Shown here piece after piece: positions 26,426 to 38,463 of a stretch of DNA of 64,000 bases. The stretch is from positions 2,232,001-2,296,000 of the forward strand of contig NW_004457624.1 in assembly GCF_000203815.1 (NCBI RefSeq). The letters run 5' to 3'. The notes under the pieces were generated by a model. That model was not told the origin of the DNA. It did no database searches and saw only the letters and a program-made list of their open reading frames with translations. This DNA is from Cavenderia fasciculata. Its lineage: Eukaryota; Evosea; Eumycetozoa; Acytosteliales; Cavenderiaceae. The first letter of the stretch is position 1. Each line of letters begins with the position of its first letter. The position numbers were made by a program, and so were the translations under genes.

Positions 26426-27101
26426 AAATAAATTAAATTTAAATCAAATCAAATTAAATCATAAAGAAATTGATTCTTTTATGATTATATATATATATCT
26501 TTCTCAAAGATTGTAATTACTATTGCATCGACAAGCAAGCAAGCAAGCAATCAATCAATCAACCAATCATGACAGCACAACATGTCTGAACTTGCAACAC
26601 ACGCTCTGCTGCTGCCTAGTGCACTCGTTTGTTAGAGTAACTTGTGTCAGTGTGTGACAGACACCCAATGAACATCAATTTTAATTGGGTGGGTTGATTA
26701 CATTCCCCCCTTTTTAGTCAAACTCGTTTAAGACAACATACAGACTGTGAGACATGAACCCCACCCACAAACTCATCATCATCCAGCAATGAAAATTAAT
26801 TATGCGTATTAGATTTATATAAACCCCCCACTAACTAATATTAAAAATATTTAAATAATTAAAGAGTGTTTCTTGGTATACCCTAACCAACCTGCTCTCT
26901 CTCTCTCTCTCTCTCATACTCTTTATTTATCCACTGATCATCCATTTTATTTCTTTTATGAAACTTGTTTCAAAAATCGTATGATATACAGATAATAATA
27001 GTGTCCTACTATTATCTCTTTCTCTCTCTCTCTTCTCTCTCTCTCTTTGACCTTCTCATACTATCCAACTTAAACTCTTAAACTTTAATTAACCATTTCT
27101 A

Positions 27102-27133
<32 letters not shown>

Positions 27134-27241
27134 TCTACTTACCCATCTATCTATAGTCTTACAGCAACATAATCATTACTACTACTACTACCTATCAACA
27201 ATCAAAAATTAAATCATTTATTTTACATTCATTATCCAATC
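26426..27241. other. Intergenic region with CT microsatellites and poly(T)
   Basis: It holds a CAAG/CAAT repeat (26530-26570), a hairpin with 8-bp arms CACCCAAT/ATTGGGTG (26662-26691), CT tracts near 26896-26913 and 27015-27050, and a T run of about 24 at 27111-27134. The region leads into the secreted repeat gene. No RNA gene could be supported. Confidence 0.45.
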
Positions 27242-27898
27242 ATGAATCCATTAATTATCATTTTTATTTTGTGTATCCTTGTATCATCTGTTTTTGCCAA
27301 TATGTCTTGCAACAACCAATATGTCTTTGTCAACGACACCAATTCATTGTCATCATCATCTTTTTCATTGTTCAACCATGTTGAGCAACAATCGACTGTC
27401 ATCCAAAATAAAAATATTTCTTTGTCTATGATGATGCAGCAATCATCCGTTTCTTTATTATCTTTTAATCATTTCGAACATCCAATCATTCTTAACAAAA
27501 ACAAAAACAACAAAAACAACTTCGACTACAATAATAATAATAATAGCAATAATAATAACGATATCCTTTCATCTATTTCACAAACCCAATTTGATTCAAA
27601 TCATATTGTTTCTCAATGTCATTTACCATCAAAGCATACTTTTATTCCTGTATATAACAACAAAAATAATAATAACAATAATTTATCTTTTAATTCATCA
27701 GTTTTGTCCCAATCCCACTTACCATTAAATCACTCAACCAACAGCAACAACATCTCATGTTTCAACCATGTTGAACATCAATTAATTTCCATCAACTATC
27801 CATGCCCAATTAGCAGTTTTCCATCTTTTCCACGCTTTAACTCAAGCCATGTTTTGTTTATCTCAAATTATTCAACAACCAAAAACCATATTATTTAG
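27242..27898 (+). CDS. Secreted Asn/Ser/His-rich repeat protein
   Basis: The open frame codes 218 residues and starts with a clear signal peptide (MNPLIIIFILCILVSSVFA, cleavage expected near 19-20). The rest is low complexity but patterned: SLFNHVEQQS, SFNHFEHPI and CFNHVEHQL recur with LPLNHST and INNN linkers. The same units continue past the stop at 27896-27898 in a frame shifted by one base (LEEEEDFNSCP...), suggesting the original protein was longer and lost frame near 27892. No domain is recognised. Possible roles such as matrix or sheath protein are speculation. It begins after a long poly(T)/CT leader. Confidence 0.5.
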   Translation: MNPLIIIFILCILVSSVFANMSCNNQYVFVNDTNSLSSSSFSLFNHVEQQSTVIQNKNISLSMMMQQSSVSLLSFNHFEHPIILNKNKNNKNNFDYNNNNNSNNNNDILSSISQTQFDSNHIVSQCHLPSKHTFIPVYNNKNNNNNNLSFNSSVLSQSHLPLNHSTNSNNISCFNHVEHQLISINYPCPISSFPSFPRFNSSHVLFISNYSTTKNHII

Positions 27899-28929
27899 AG
27901 GAGGAGGAGGACTTCAACAGCTGTCCAATTTCAATCTCGTGTTTCAATGTTAACCATCAATCAAATCTCATTTTAGAGGAGGAGGAGTCTGTTCAATTGG
28001 ACAGAAGCTGCAACAATACAATCTCATTTTCGTATTTCAACCAATCAATTCCCATTGATAATAATAATAATCAAAATAATAATAATATTTCATTCTTCAA
28101 TGTCCATCAATCATCGATTCCATGTTTTAAATCTAGTGATATTTTAACTCATTCATCAACCAACGACCAGATTCTTTTAGAGGAGGAGTTTGTTCAATTG
28201 AATATCAGCAGCAAAAGCACACATTCATTAACATGTTTAGACAATGTTAAACATCAATCAATCCCAATTAATAATCAATCAAATAATAATAATAACTATT
28301 TTTCATTAATCCATTCATCATCTGATTATTTTAACTCTTCAAACACATCCACATCATCATCATCATCAACATTATATTTATTATCAAATACAATCACAAT
28401 CAATTCAACAAGATCAAAGACAAACCAATTTTCAAGATACTCTAGCAACATCTCAAGAATAGAAAACAACAACGCGGTAACAAGCTCTGACAATTTAAAG
28501 CATTTCTGATACCTCTTCTTTTATTTTTATAGGTACCAACAATTATTTTGATTCTCTCAACTGTTTCGGAACCAACCATTCAAATCATACAACAATACAA
28601 CAACAATCATCATCATCACCAATCAATCATGATACAATCCTCACCACAATCCACATTCACAAATCAACTCACAATCAATATTCACAAATCACTCCACCAT
28701 CTTCAAATAATAATAATAACAACAAAAATAATACCAATGAATCAGCCTCACTTATTCACTCATTGTACATGTACATTCCATTTAATTCAAGTGATGTTTC
28801 GAGCAATTGTCAATCATCACCATTACTCTTTAATCATTCAACAACCAACCATTTTCTTTTAGCAGAAGAGGAGGAGTCATTTCAATTGAACAACAACAAC
28901 AACAACAAAAACAACAACAACAACAACAA

Positions 28930-28961
<32 letters not shown>

Positions 28962-30017
28962 CAATCACATTCTCATTGTTCAACCATGTTGAGCATCAAT
29001 CAATTACTATTAATAATAATAATAGTATTTCTTTCCATCAATCAACCATTTTATTTTATCATTCAAGTGATACTCAGTGTCAATCCAATCATTCATTCAT
29101 TCCTAACAATAATAATTATTTATTTTTTAATTCATCCATGTCAATTCCTTTTAATTTTCAATTACCATTAAATCACTCAACAACCAACAACCACATTCTT
29201 TTATATGTTCAATCGAACAGCAACAAAACAACAAATTCAATCCCATGTTTCTATCATCAACCAATCATTTCCGTCAATAATAATACAAATACAAATAATA
29301 AAATCAACACAAGACCAACAATTAATAATAATAATAATAATAACAATAACAATAACAACACAACAAATAATAAAAATAATAATAACAACAACAACAATTC
29401 CTCTTCCATAGACAAACAACCCCCTCATTGTTCACCAACCAATAATAATCTTAATAATATTACCATCTTTGCCAATCACTTCAATCCACAATAACACAAT
29501 AACAACAAACAATAATAATATTACAATCTTTGCCGATCCACAATCCATATTCACCAATCCATCCACAATCGATATTCACCAATCAATCCAGTCACCCATC
29601 AATCATATATTCATCTCCAATCAATCCACAATCTTCAATCACAAATCACTCAACAATTTGCAAACAACAATAATCCAACAAACAATAATCAAACAAACAA
29701 TAGTCCAAACAATAATCAAACAACAAAAAATAATTCAACAAACAATAATGGTTAATAATAACAACAACAATATATTATATATGTCACAATCCAACTCTTC
29801 CTCCTCCTTTTTTACCTCCTCAATGTACATGCGACCCCAACATTGTTCACCAACAAATAATAACATTACAATCTTTACCAATCACCCCATTCCACAATCC
29901 TCGTTCACCAATCAATCATTCATTCAACACCAATCCTCCAGTCAATCGCCCGTCCCAAATCCAGTGATCAAGAGTACCAGTTTCCAAGCAACAATCACCA
30001 TTCGTAGACCAACATAA
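27899..30017 (+). pseudogene. Decayed and internally duplicated continuation of the secreted repeat gene
   Basis: Repeat units of the preceding gene continue through three open stretches (about 27900-28509, 28535-29494, 29469-30017). Shared peptides are ILLEEEFVQLN, SLFNHVEHQSI and NHSTTNH. Two near-identical junctions, TTTTATAGGTAC at 28524-28535 and 30079-30090, look like a duplicated splice acceptor plus following exon. Blocks such as CACAATCCA-ATTCAC recur at 28640-28700 and 29530-29590. At least two frame changes separate the stretches, so one protein is unlikely, though undetected introns could rescue part. Treat as a rapidly changing or dying tail of the 27242 gene. Confidence 0.45.
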
Positions 30018-30316
30018 TTAACTCTGTATCAAATGTTGATAATTAATTATAAATTTACTGACTCTTTTTTTCTTTTTATTTTATAGGTACACTAATCATT
30101 ATTCTCTTCAACTCTTTTGGTAATAACAACATCTTAATAAACAATAACGAATAATAAAACAATAATGAATAATAATAATAATAATGATAATAACAACAAC
30201 AATAACTAGTAATAATAATAATTACAACAACCAGCAACAATAACTCATAATAATACAACAACAATAACTAGTAATAATAATAATTACAACAACCAATTAC
30301 AATCCTCTTCTTTTCT

Positions 30317-30549
30317 AAAAAAAGATATTCAATTACTTTTACCCAAGTGGTTTCCCTCTCTTCCTACTCTTTTCTTTTTATACATTTTCCGTAGCCATCG
30401 TCCGTGTCGGTTGTCTAGTCCATCATCGTCCATCCATGTTCCACGTCTCCCTAGGCTTTTATACCCCAAAAAAGATATTCGATTACTTTTACCCAAGTGG
30501 TTTCCTTTACAAAAAGATATTCAATTACTTTTACCCAGAGGGTTTCCCA
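30317..30549 (+). repeat. 38-bp motif in three copies (encodes KKIF-YFYP)
   Basis: AAAGATATTCAATTACTTTT followed by ACCCAAGTGGTTTCC occurs at about 30318-30355, 30469-30505 and 30511-30549. Copies 2 and 3 are tandem; copy 1 is about 150 bp upstream. In one frame the unit reads KKIFDYFYPSGF and KKIFNYFYPEGF, inside an open frame starting at the ATG at 30436. Copy 3 differs at ACCCAGAGGG. It may be a relic of a repeat-protein exon. Confidence 0.6.
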
Positions 30550-30601
30550 GGCTCGCCCCCGTGTAAGTCGATTTTCTTCGCATTGGGGGGCTTTTTTTTT
30601 T

Positions 30602-30647
30602 TTTTGGACTGTTCCCATGGTCTAAACAACCATGGGAACAACCAAAA
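30602..30647. other. Strong imperfect hairpin
   Basis: Arms TGTTCCCATGG (30610-30620) and CCATGGGAACA (30630-30640) pair perfectly over 11 bp around a 9-nt loop. The stem can extend with TTTTGG / CCAAAA past a small bulge. A T run precedes it and a TTTC repeat follows. It could form in RNA or mark an inverted-repeat element; no adjacent gene explains it. Confidence 0.6.
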
Positions 30648-31629
30648 CTATAGTTTTTCTATTTCTTTCTTTCTTTCTTTCTCTTTTTTCCCTCTCTTTT
30701 TTATTTATTATTTATTTATTAATTCTTTTACCCGCCAAATCAATATTTTTATTCTGACGAATTTAAAATTAATTAATTCATCATCAGAATTGTAATAATT
30801 ATTTGTAACAAATATTTGTGACACTACAACTATAGCAATATGTGTCTATATAAAGGTGTGCACCCAAAGATGGTTTATGGGTTTGTAACTTTAATTTATT
30901 AAAATTAAAAAACTTTTAATAAAAATAAAATAAAAAGCAACCACACCTCCTCGCCAACTCTGACTTTTTGATCAGACCATTTATTTTATTTTTCTTGTAT
31001 TTATAAATATAATTAATGACTTGTTACTCACATCATATCAATATATATTCATTCATATATGTACATTATCAATAGATAGATATACTAGTTGTAGCATGTT
31101 ATCGAAAAGATGGTAATACTTTAAATAAATGTAAAGACCTCTCTTTGTTTTAAGAGTATTATACATATATATTTCTTTTTTAACTATTTTTCAATCATTG
31201 TTTAGCTCAATCCTCCACCAAGCATTCATCGTGGCCATCCTCCACCTTCCACTATCCATTCATTGATAATCAATCGGGCATCGCCATCAGCCATGATCCA
31301 TTGCCTCTCTAATCATGGATCATTGCCCATGATCAAGGATGTAATATGCAATATCCCCCGATGAATGTTTAAAAATTAGAATTGGAATCATCAAGATACA
31401 TGACAAACAAAAAAGGTAATAATATTAATAAATAAATCATATAAATATTATACATATTTGTATTTTAGAGGACATCTGTAATGTACCATGGTTGATACAT
31501 TACATGATAGATGGGTTTATGATCATTGAATAATACAAGCAACCAATAAAATTATCTTTTAAATTAAAATTTAATATAAGACTTCTATTATTTATTTCAA
31601 TCCCATTATCTCATTTCATTCTTGATAAT

Positions 31630-32130
31630 TCATCCATCCACCATACATCTGTCCGTCTATCCATCTATCCATCATCCATCTATCTATCCACCATCCATCC
31701 ATCCATCCTTCCTTCCTTCCATCATCCATCCGTCCACCATCCATCCCCATCTATCCATCTATCCACCCACCATCCATCTATCCATCATCCATCTATCCAC
31801 CATCCATCCATCTATCCATCTATCCACCCACCTTCCATCTATCCATCTATCCATCCACCCACCATCCATCTATCTATCCATCCATCATCCATCCATCTAT
31901 CCATCCATCATCCATCCATCATCCATCTATCTATCCACCATCCATCATCTATCCATAATCCATCCATCCATCCATCATCCATCATCCATCCATCCATCAT
32001 CCATCATCCATCCATCATCCATCCACCCATCCACCATCCATCCATCCATCCATCTATCCACCGACCATCCATCCATCTATCCAACCGACCATCTATCTAT
32101 CCACTATACATCCCCATCCATCCATCCAAT
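31630..32130. repeat. ATCC/ATCT minisatellite
   Basis: About 500 bp consist of interrupted (CATC/CATT)n, mostly ATCCATCC and ATCTATCC blocks with CACC interruptions. A 174-codon open frame crosses it only because the array lacks stops in that frame; it is not a gene. Confidence 0.9.
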
Positions 32131-32177
32131 TGATTTACTGTACTAATTTTAATTCATTCATTAAGTTAAAAATCCCA

Positions 32178-33560
32178 ATTTTTTTGCTGGCTTCAAAGTG
32201 CTTCTTTTCCTATTCTCTACTTCAGGAGAGTAGTACTCAGAACAAAGTTTTTCTAATTATATCTCTAATAATAATTAAAAAGAATTATTAGATAAAGACA
32301 TTTAGCTAGAATCGACTTGCAGTTTTGGATTAGTTTCAGATGTTCAAGATAGATTATAGTTTTGAATCGTTTGGTAACGATTGCTACTTTGTTTGGGTCG
32401 AGAGAGTAGTCGTGATCGTCAAAGTCGAATTGCACATCAGGTGGTGGCACCATGTGCGACGAAAGAGTATAGCAACATCATTGACATAACATCTGTGATG
32501 TGTTCTCTGCTTGGTGAAGTTGAGAGCGTGGACATTCTCCTGCACTCTGTTGTCGGTCCAGTCGAGTAGCAACTTGCTAAACAGTGGAGCTCGTGGTTGG
32601 ATGTAGATACCATCAAACAAGTAGTGATGATTGGTATCACCAATCGAATACAGTGTGGTATGCGTAGCATATTGTATTGGTGTCAGCTGGGATACGTTTC
32701 ATGATTCTGGCAAAGAAACGAAAGAGGGTGTCTCTTGCTGCTGTGCATTTGGCGCTTGCCACGGCGGCAAATATTTGCTCGATGTTTGTACCAAAGAGAG
32801 CCTCGATCTCTCTTTGACCGACGTCCTTTTGGTTGACCTTTAATTCGATTGGTTGGCAGGGATGTGTTTTGGAGGGTAGGGTCCAAACTCGGTGAATGGA
32901 AGGTCAATCACTATGATGACGCACTTGGCGGGGTTGACTTTGGACGCAGTGGCATCGCAAAAGTCATTGTAGATAGCGCAGTTGGTAGAGCGATAGAAGA
33001 GTAATAGAATGAGAAAAAGACAACAGTGAATAGCTACAGATATGGAGCGAGAGAGGTATTATGTGTATGTATGGTGAGTACAGAACAAGCACAGAATAGC
33101 AATAAGAGTGTTTTACCCTCTTATATAGCCAACACGAGACGGAGTGGCGAGGTACTAACTGCTCTATTTATTAGGCTAGATACGATAGTTATTATAATAA
33201 ATGGGTGTTGTCATAGATGGTGACATCTTATTCCATATCGAGAATAGGAGACCACATTCTACAGTCATCGAAATGTTTATTTGTACGGTTCAGCTCGTTT
33301 GATTTCAAACGGTTCAGACAGTACGTTGTTGACGATGGCGTGGACCATGGAGCCGCACAAGAGGCAGAGGATAAGGTTGACCATGACTGAGGGTATGCCA
33401 ATGTGGATTAGCGTATCTCTAATTGCCATATGGGATATCGAGTCAAAGGCCCTGTGGAAATCATAGAGGGTAATAAACCCTGGTTGTCTGGTGCGATTGT
33501 TCTAGTAAATCACTTCTTTAAGGTTTATAATGTTGTCGTGACAGGCACAAACCCAGTTTG
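32178..33560 (-). mobile_element. Degenerate LINE (non-LTR retrotransposon) remnant, RT region
   Basis: On the minus strand near 33470-33290 the frame reads GFITLYDFHRAFDSISHM then AIRDTLIHIGIPSVMVN, matching reverse transcriptase motif A (D..AFDS) and the following helix of LINE ORF2. Further along are ATASKVNPAKCVIIV (about 32930) and DTLFRFFAR, which parallel the better-preserved copy at 39376-40876 (ATSSKVNEDKSSVIL; NTIFRFFAR). The 3' end carries CTGAGTACTACTCT, shared with 33840-33960. Many stops and frame changes are present and the 5' half is missing. Confidence 0.75.
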
Positions 33561-33622
33561 ATTTATTTATTAATAACAAGTTTAATAGAAAGTGTTTAGC
33601 AATTTTTTGCCGGCGGTATATA

Positions 33623-33743
33623 TTTTTTTTTTTTAATAAATCTGGACTCTAGTCGTCGGACAATAGAGTAATTATGGTTTATTTGTTTTAATTTTAATTA
33701 AAATAGTTAGAGTTTCTGTTAGTATAGGGGCTTGTAGCCCCGT
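33623..33743 (-). mobile_element. Poly(A)-ended short element, copy 1
   Basis: A T run of 12 (33623-33634) is followed by AATAAATCTGGACTCTAGTC and about 90 further bases ending TATAGGGGCTTGTAGCC. The T run is the A tail when read on the minus strand. Copy 2 (38898-39021) differs at only a few of about 110 bases; copy 3 (42760-42852) is inverted. It is probably the 3' part of a LINE or a SINE-like unit. Confidence 0.7.
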
Positions 33744-33833
33744 TGTTGGGTGTTATTGTTTCTTATATTATTATTATATTATTATTATTATTATTTTTTT
33801 TTTAAAGTAATTCTTATTATTATTATTATTTTT

Positions 33834-33965
33834 TTTTTAAAGTAATTCTTTTCCTGTTCTCTCCTATCGGGAAGAGTAGTACTCAGAAGTTACAAAGTTT
33901 TATTAATTTTACTTTTTAATTGACCAGCAAGAAATAAAGATTATCTCAAGAAGAATTAAAGTTAA
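33834..33965 (-). mobile_element. LINE 3'-end module fragment
   Basis: Read on the minus strand it ends CTGAGTACTACTCTTCCC...GAGAGAACAGGAAAAGAATTACTTTAAAAAAAAA, closely matching the 3' part of the 32178-33560 remnant. An A-rich tail follows, and AAAGTAATTCTT with its poly(T) is duplicated at 33803-33850. It marks a second insertion of the same family. Confidence 0.6.
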
Positions 33966-34107
33966 TTTGTTTTGGGGGTTTGTCCATGTCTATGATACAT
34001 GTTGTATGGACGTTGATCATGTATCTTTTTGTATAGTGTCAAGCATGTTGGATTGTTTTGGATTGTTGCTTGTTCTAAAAATAAATTGGTTAAAGATATC
34101 GCTATTA

Positions 34108-34672
34108 TTTTTTTTTTTTTTTTTTTTTTTTTTTTCTCACTAGCACTATAGGCTATAATACTGGGTTGATATAATTATTATTATTCTTATTATTTAGTGA
34201 ATTATTATATTATTAATATTATTATTGATAGTTGTAGAGAGAATAGAAGAGGATGGCGGTGGTGAAGAGGATGAGAGGAATGAAGCTGAGGGTGAACGAT
34301 TATAGATGAAGAGTACGCAGAGTCTTGTACCTCTCTAAATGACTAGGTAGTGCGATCTTGTAGACAGTAGGATGGTTGTAGTTGGAGGAGAATCGAAGGA
34401 TGATAGTTTGTATTCGTTCTGTAATCGTATGTATTACTGATTCGTCGGTTTGGTTCATTAGAGCCAAGTGCCATCGGTTACATAATTCTAACGTCTTGTC
34501 CCAGTTTACTTTTATAATATGTCGCATATCACTTATCAATCTAGCCCGCAGGTATTGTTCAGTGAATGGTTCATCTCTTTGGTGACGTAGATCATTACGT
34601 CGGAACCATATTCGTTCTAGTGTTGCAGCGACCAAGTTTATAGTCATTGGAGTTTGTTTGAGGTTGACGCAA
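34108..34672 (-). mobile_element. LINE ORF2 C-terminal remnant with A tail
   Basis: A T run of 28 at 34108-34135 is the A tail on the minus strand, preceded by ATTATAGCCTATAGTGCTAG. The open frame 34647-34300 codes MTINLVAATLERIWFRRNDL and ends HLERYKTLRTLHL. It is the C-terminal part of a LINE ORF2, downstream of the CCHC segment preserved at 38467-38890. The right border near 34672 is cut by the GC-rich element at 34673-35115, after a stretch identical to 38703-38735 apart from small changes. Confidence 0.7.
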
Positions 34673-35115
34673 ATATGGCACCAACTCCGAAATTACCATA
34701 CTTGCGGTGAAACCTTAAGCCTTGGGTGCGTCCAAGACCGACTGCCGCTCTCAACTCTCGCGCCGATTTACTCCCCATTGTGGACACTCGTCTTTACGTG
34801 TTGCATATTGTATTTGAGATGTCAGATGGCTTTCTATCGCGACGGCCCAGTATGTCCTCCACTACCTTCCCGTTACTTGTTGCAGTCTGGCTACCCAATC
34901 TCCTACTGAGAAGGGGAAACTAACCCGGTCATCCTTCCGTGGGGGTGTCCTGTCTCTAGATCCCTAGAGTCGGATGGTTTTTCTCCTCAATCCCCCCAAT
35001 TGTGGTCAAGTTAAACGTTGGCGCCAAAGGTAAAGTTCGAGGGCAGGATTCGAACCTATGACCTTTACGTTCCCGGGGTAGCACACTCCCGACTCACTTG
35101 CCACGCCATGCCCCT
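34673..35115 (-). mobile_element. GC-rich tRNA-derived SINE-like element
   Basis: This block of about 440 bp is visibly near 50% GC, against AT-rich surroundings. On the minus strand it begins GGGGCATGGCGTGGCAAGTG, an A-box-like start, and has a perfect B box GGTTCGAATCC at about 35055-35045, the pol III promoter layout of a tRNA-derived SINE head. The fold fails as a tRNA: the acceptor ends do not pair and the anticodon loop is irregular. A non-coding body follows to 34673, where it interrupts LINE sequence. No A tail or target-site duplication was visible. Confidence 0.6.
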
Positions 35116-35128
35116 TATTATTATTATT

Positions 35129-35138
35129 ATAAATACCG
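35129..35138 (+). promoter_or_regulatory. TATA-like box upstream of tRNA-Ala
   Basis: TATAAATACCG lies about 41 bp before the first base of tRNA-Ala. The same string precedes tRNA-Val, and TATAAATAGGG precedes tRNA-Cys at the same spacing, suggesting a pol III upstream element. Confidence 0.6.
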
Positions 35139-35169
35139 CAAAATTGTTTTTAGTCTCATCCAAAAAATT

Positions 35170-35242
35170 GGGCTTGTAGCTCAGATGGTAGAGCGCTCGC
35201 TTAGCATGCGAGAGGTAAAGGGATCGATACCCTTCTAGTCCA
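35170..35242 (+). tRNA. tRNA-Ala (AGC)
   Basis: The 73-nt gene folds as a cloverleaf: acceptor GGGCTTG/CTAGTCC with one mismatch, D arm GCTC...GAGC, anticodon stem CTCGC/GCGAG with loop TTAGCAT (anticodon AGC), T arm AAGGG/CCCTT, and A73. The G3-U70 wobble that defines alanine tRNAs is present. A T6 terminator follows at 35246-35251. No intron. Confidence 0.93.
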
Positions 35243-35570
35243 CACTTTTTTGCCGTGTTCCAAATAGATTTTATTCCTTTTGCTATATTCTGGTTCTATT
35301 GATCAATTGGCTATCGAAAGAACTAGGTTTGATTGATTTCCAACAAAACTGGATCATTAAAACATTCATTTTATAAAATCCAGTTCCATTTTTTTTTTTT
35401 TTTTTTTACCGGCTTGTCTAGTCCACACTTTTTTGCCATGTTCCAAATAGATTTTATTCCTTTTGCTATATTCTGGTTCTATTGATCGTTGGCTATCGAA
35501 AGAAACAAGTTTGATTGATTTCCAACAAAACTGGATCATTAAAACATTTATTTTTAAAGTTTTGTTCCTA
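35235..35570 (+). repeat. Tandem duplication of the tRNA-Ala 3' end and flank
   Basis: The sequence from CTAGTCCACACTTTTTTGCC at 35235 to about 35388 is repeated, with few differences, from 35418 to about 35570 (offset 183). The second copy is preceded by GGCTTGT, so it holds only the first and last few bases of the tRNA, the middle being absent. A T run lies between the copies. Confidence 0.8.
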
Positions 35571-36567
35571 TTTTTATCCACACCCTACCACCACTACCCA
35601 CCAGTCTTTAAACTACTCTTGTTTGTCTGCTTGCTTGTTTGTGATATCTAACTAATCTAAATTCGTCCCTTTGCCTGTTTTGGTACAAGAGTACTCTATT
35701 CCATCCATTAATTTTTTTTGTTTTTTTTGATAGTGTTCAGATGAAATGTTCATTCTATACCATCTATCAACTATCTTTTTAACAAGATGATATGTATGCT
35801 CGACACTTATCCCAATCTACACACTCTACGAGATATCAAGAGTCGTATGTGACAAAGGAAGATGATCAAGTATGGTAATAAATGAAATGGTGACGTCCAT
35901 TCATTTATAATAATGTGTCATTATTTGTTTACCGACCAACACTATCGTTAACCAACATAATGTGCGTCATTTGGTCGCTCAGTGGTAATCTTGCACTGCG
36001 ACTGGGCAAGTGGTATCCAAGTCAAAAAGAACAACTATAAATAATAATAACCAACTCTTTTATATGATTAAATTATTCATCATCACAAATAACAACAACA
36101 ACAACAACAATAATAGAGGAAAAAGATTCTCTATTTCATACAACCACAATGTATTGGAATGTCACATCCAATCGATTTTACAACCTCCTTTCAACTTTAA
36201 CAAAAGAATCACAAGATTATCGTTACGCAGGAAAGTCAAAAACATCAAGCTATCGGCTTAACCAGAATACCGTGGTCATTCCATTCATTTCCATATCTTT
36301 TTCAGAGATATTCATAGTGCAGTCAAACAAGACTCTCCATGGCGTTATACTGGATAATGCATTCCAACAATACAACTTTATTCCAACTAGTTTTTTTCGA
36401 TGTAATAAACAAAAAGAATAAAAAAACTATATATTTAAATTTTGATTTTTTAATTTTGAACATTATCTAACAAACGAGGATAAAATCTACTCATCAGCTA
36501 GTATTGTTCTTTGTGAGTTTATTATTATTATTTACAACATATATATAAAAATTAATTTAGAGTTTGT
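35571..36567. other. Gap between the tRNA duplication and actin, no supported gene
   Basis: Mixed AT-rich sequence. The frame 36149-36421 (MYWNVTSNRFYNLLSTL, 90 codons) has protein-like composition but no recognised family. A tRNA-like half, GCTCAGTGGTAATC with a CTTGC/GCAAG stem, lies near 35970-36005 and lacks a B box. The last 150 bp are the actin 3' flank. Confidence 0.4.
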
Positions 36568-37777
<1,210 letters not shown>

Positions 37778-38463
37778 GATTGTATTATATATATATTATT
37801 TGTTTAATAAACTGAATAGAATGAATGTCAGGTGCATTTTTATTGTCTGTCTCTGCAGATCTTTCCCATCCAAAAATTTTTTTTTTTTTTTTTACGCTGG
37901 CTTGGGTTAGAGGTTTCAATGAAAAGCAATGGAAAATTTAATTTGTGTATGATAAAACGATGATGGATGTACTTTGAAGAATCATTGAAAACAAAAGGAA
38001 TTATTGTCGGCTATGATGAGCTAAATCTAGTTCAAACATGCAGAGGACGAATGAGAATCTAAAAAAGGATTGATTAGTTTACAACACACTACCCAATTAG
38101 TATAGATACTATGTAAATATATAATTAGTTTGAGAGGTATAATAATATATAAATAATTAGATTGTATCAGCGTATCGTTTAATTAGAACTATTAATAATG
38201 AATCTTCTTTTTTGAAATATTCTAATCCTTTTATAATTGTTGATCAAGACTACTAAGTGACGATAGTTGGTCGTTTTTATTGTATCCAAAATAGCCTATT
38301 TGATTTGATCCACCCATGATTGAGTTCATTGAGATATCATTGATTTTAGAAAATCTAAAACTAACAGATTCGATGAGAACTATTGGAAATTCAAACAAAT
38401 AATAATTACTGTAGATTTAAAAAAATTTTGAGACGATTTAAATTTAATAAATTGGTTAAAGAT

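Larger units (their letters stand above)
30018..31629. other. Repeat-rich gap without a supported gene
   Basis: It contains AAT/AAC simple repeats (30130-30300), a 38-bp motif in three copies (30317-30549), a strong hairpin (30602-30647), a CTTT tract, a promoter-like CTATATAAAGG at about 30847, and a smaller 9-bp inverted repeat ATGATCCAT/ATGGATCAT at 31293-31323. No conserved coding sequence is seen. Confidence 0.45.

Noticed and set aside
27157-27167. TCTTACAGCAA, one base off the conserved 3' motif of dictyostelid Class I small RNAs
   Set aside because: No matching 5' GTTGACC-type stem or suitable hairpin length is nearby; likely chance in a leader.
30796-30960. TATA box and polyadenylation-like signals reminiscent of a solo LTR
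   Set aside because: No second copy, clear terminal inverted dinucleotides or target duplication were found in the window.
31622-32146. 174-codon open frame of Ile/His/Pro/Ser repeats
   Set aside because: It is only the translation of an ATCC/ATCT minisatellite.
34658-34923. Two plus-strand open frames in the GC-rich block
   Set aside because: They run antisense to the SINE-like element; high GC lengthens random frames and no domain is seen.
35966-36005. tRNA-like half, GCTCAGTGGTAATC plus CTTGC/GCAAG stem
   Set aside because: The loop has 11 bases and there is no B box or acceptor pairing; at most a tRNA scrap.
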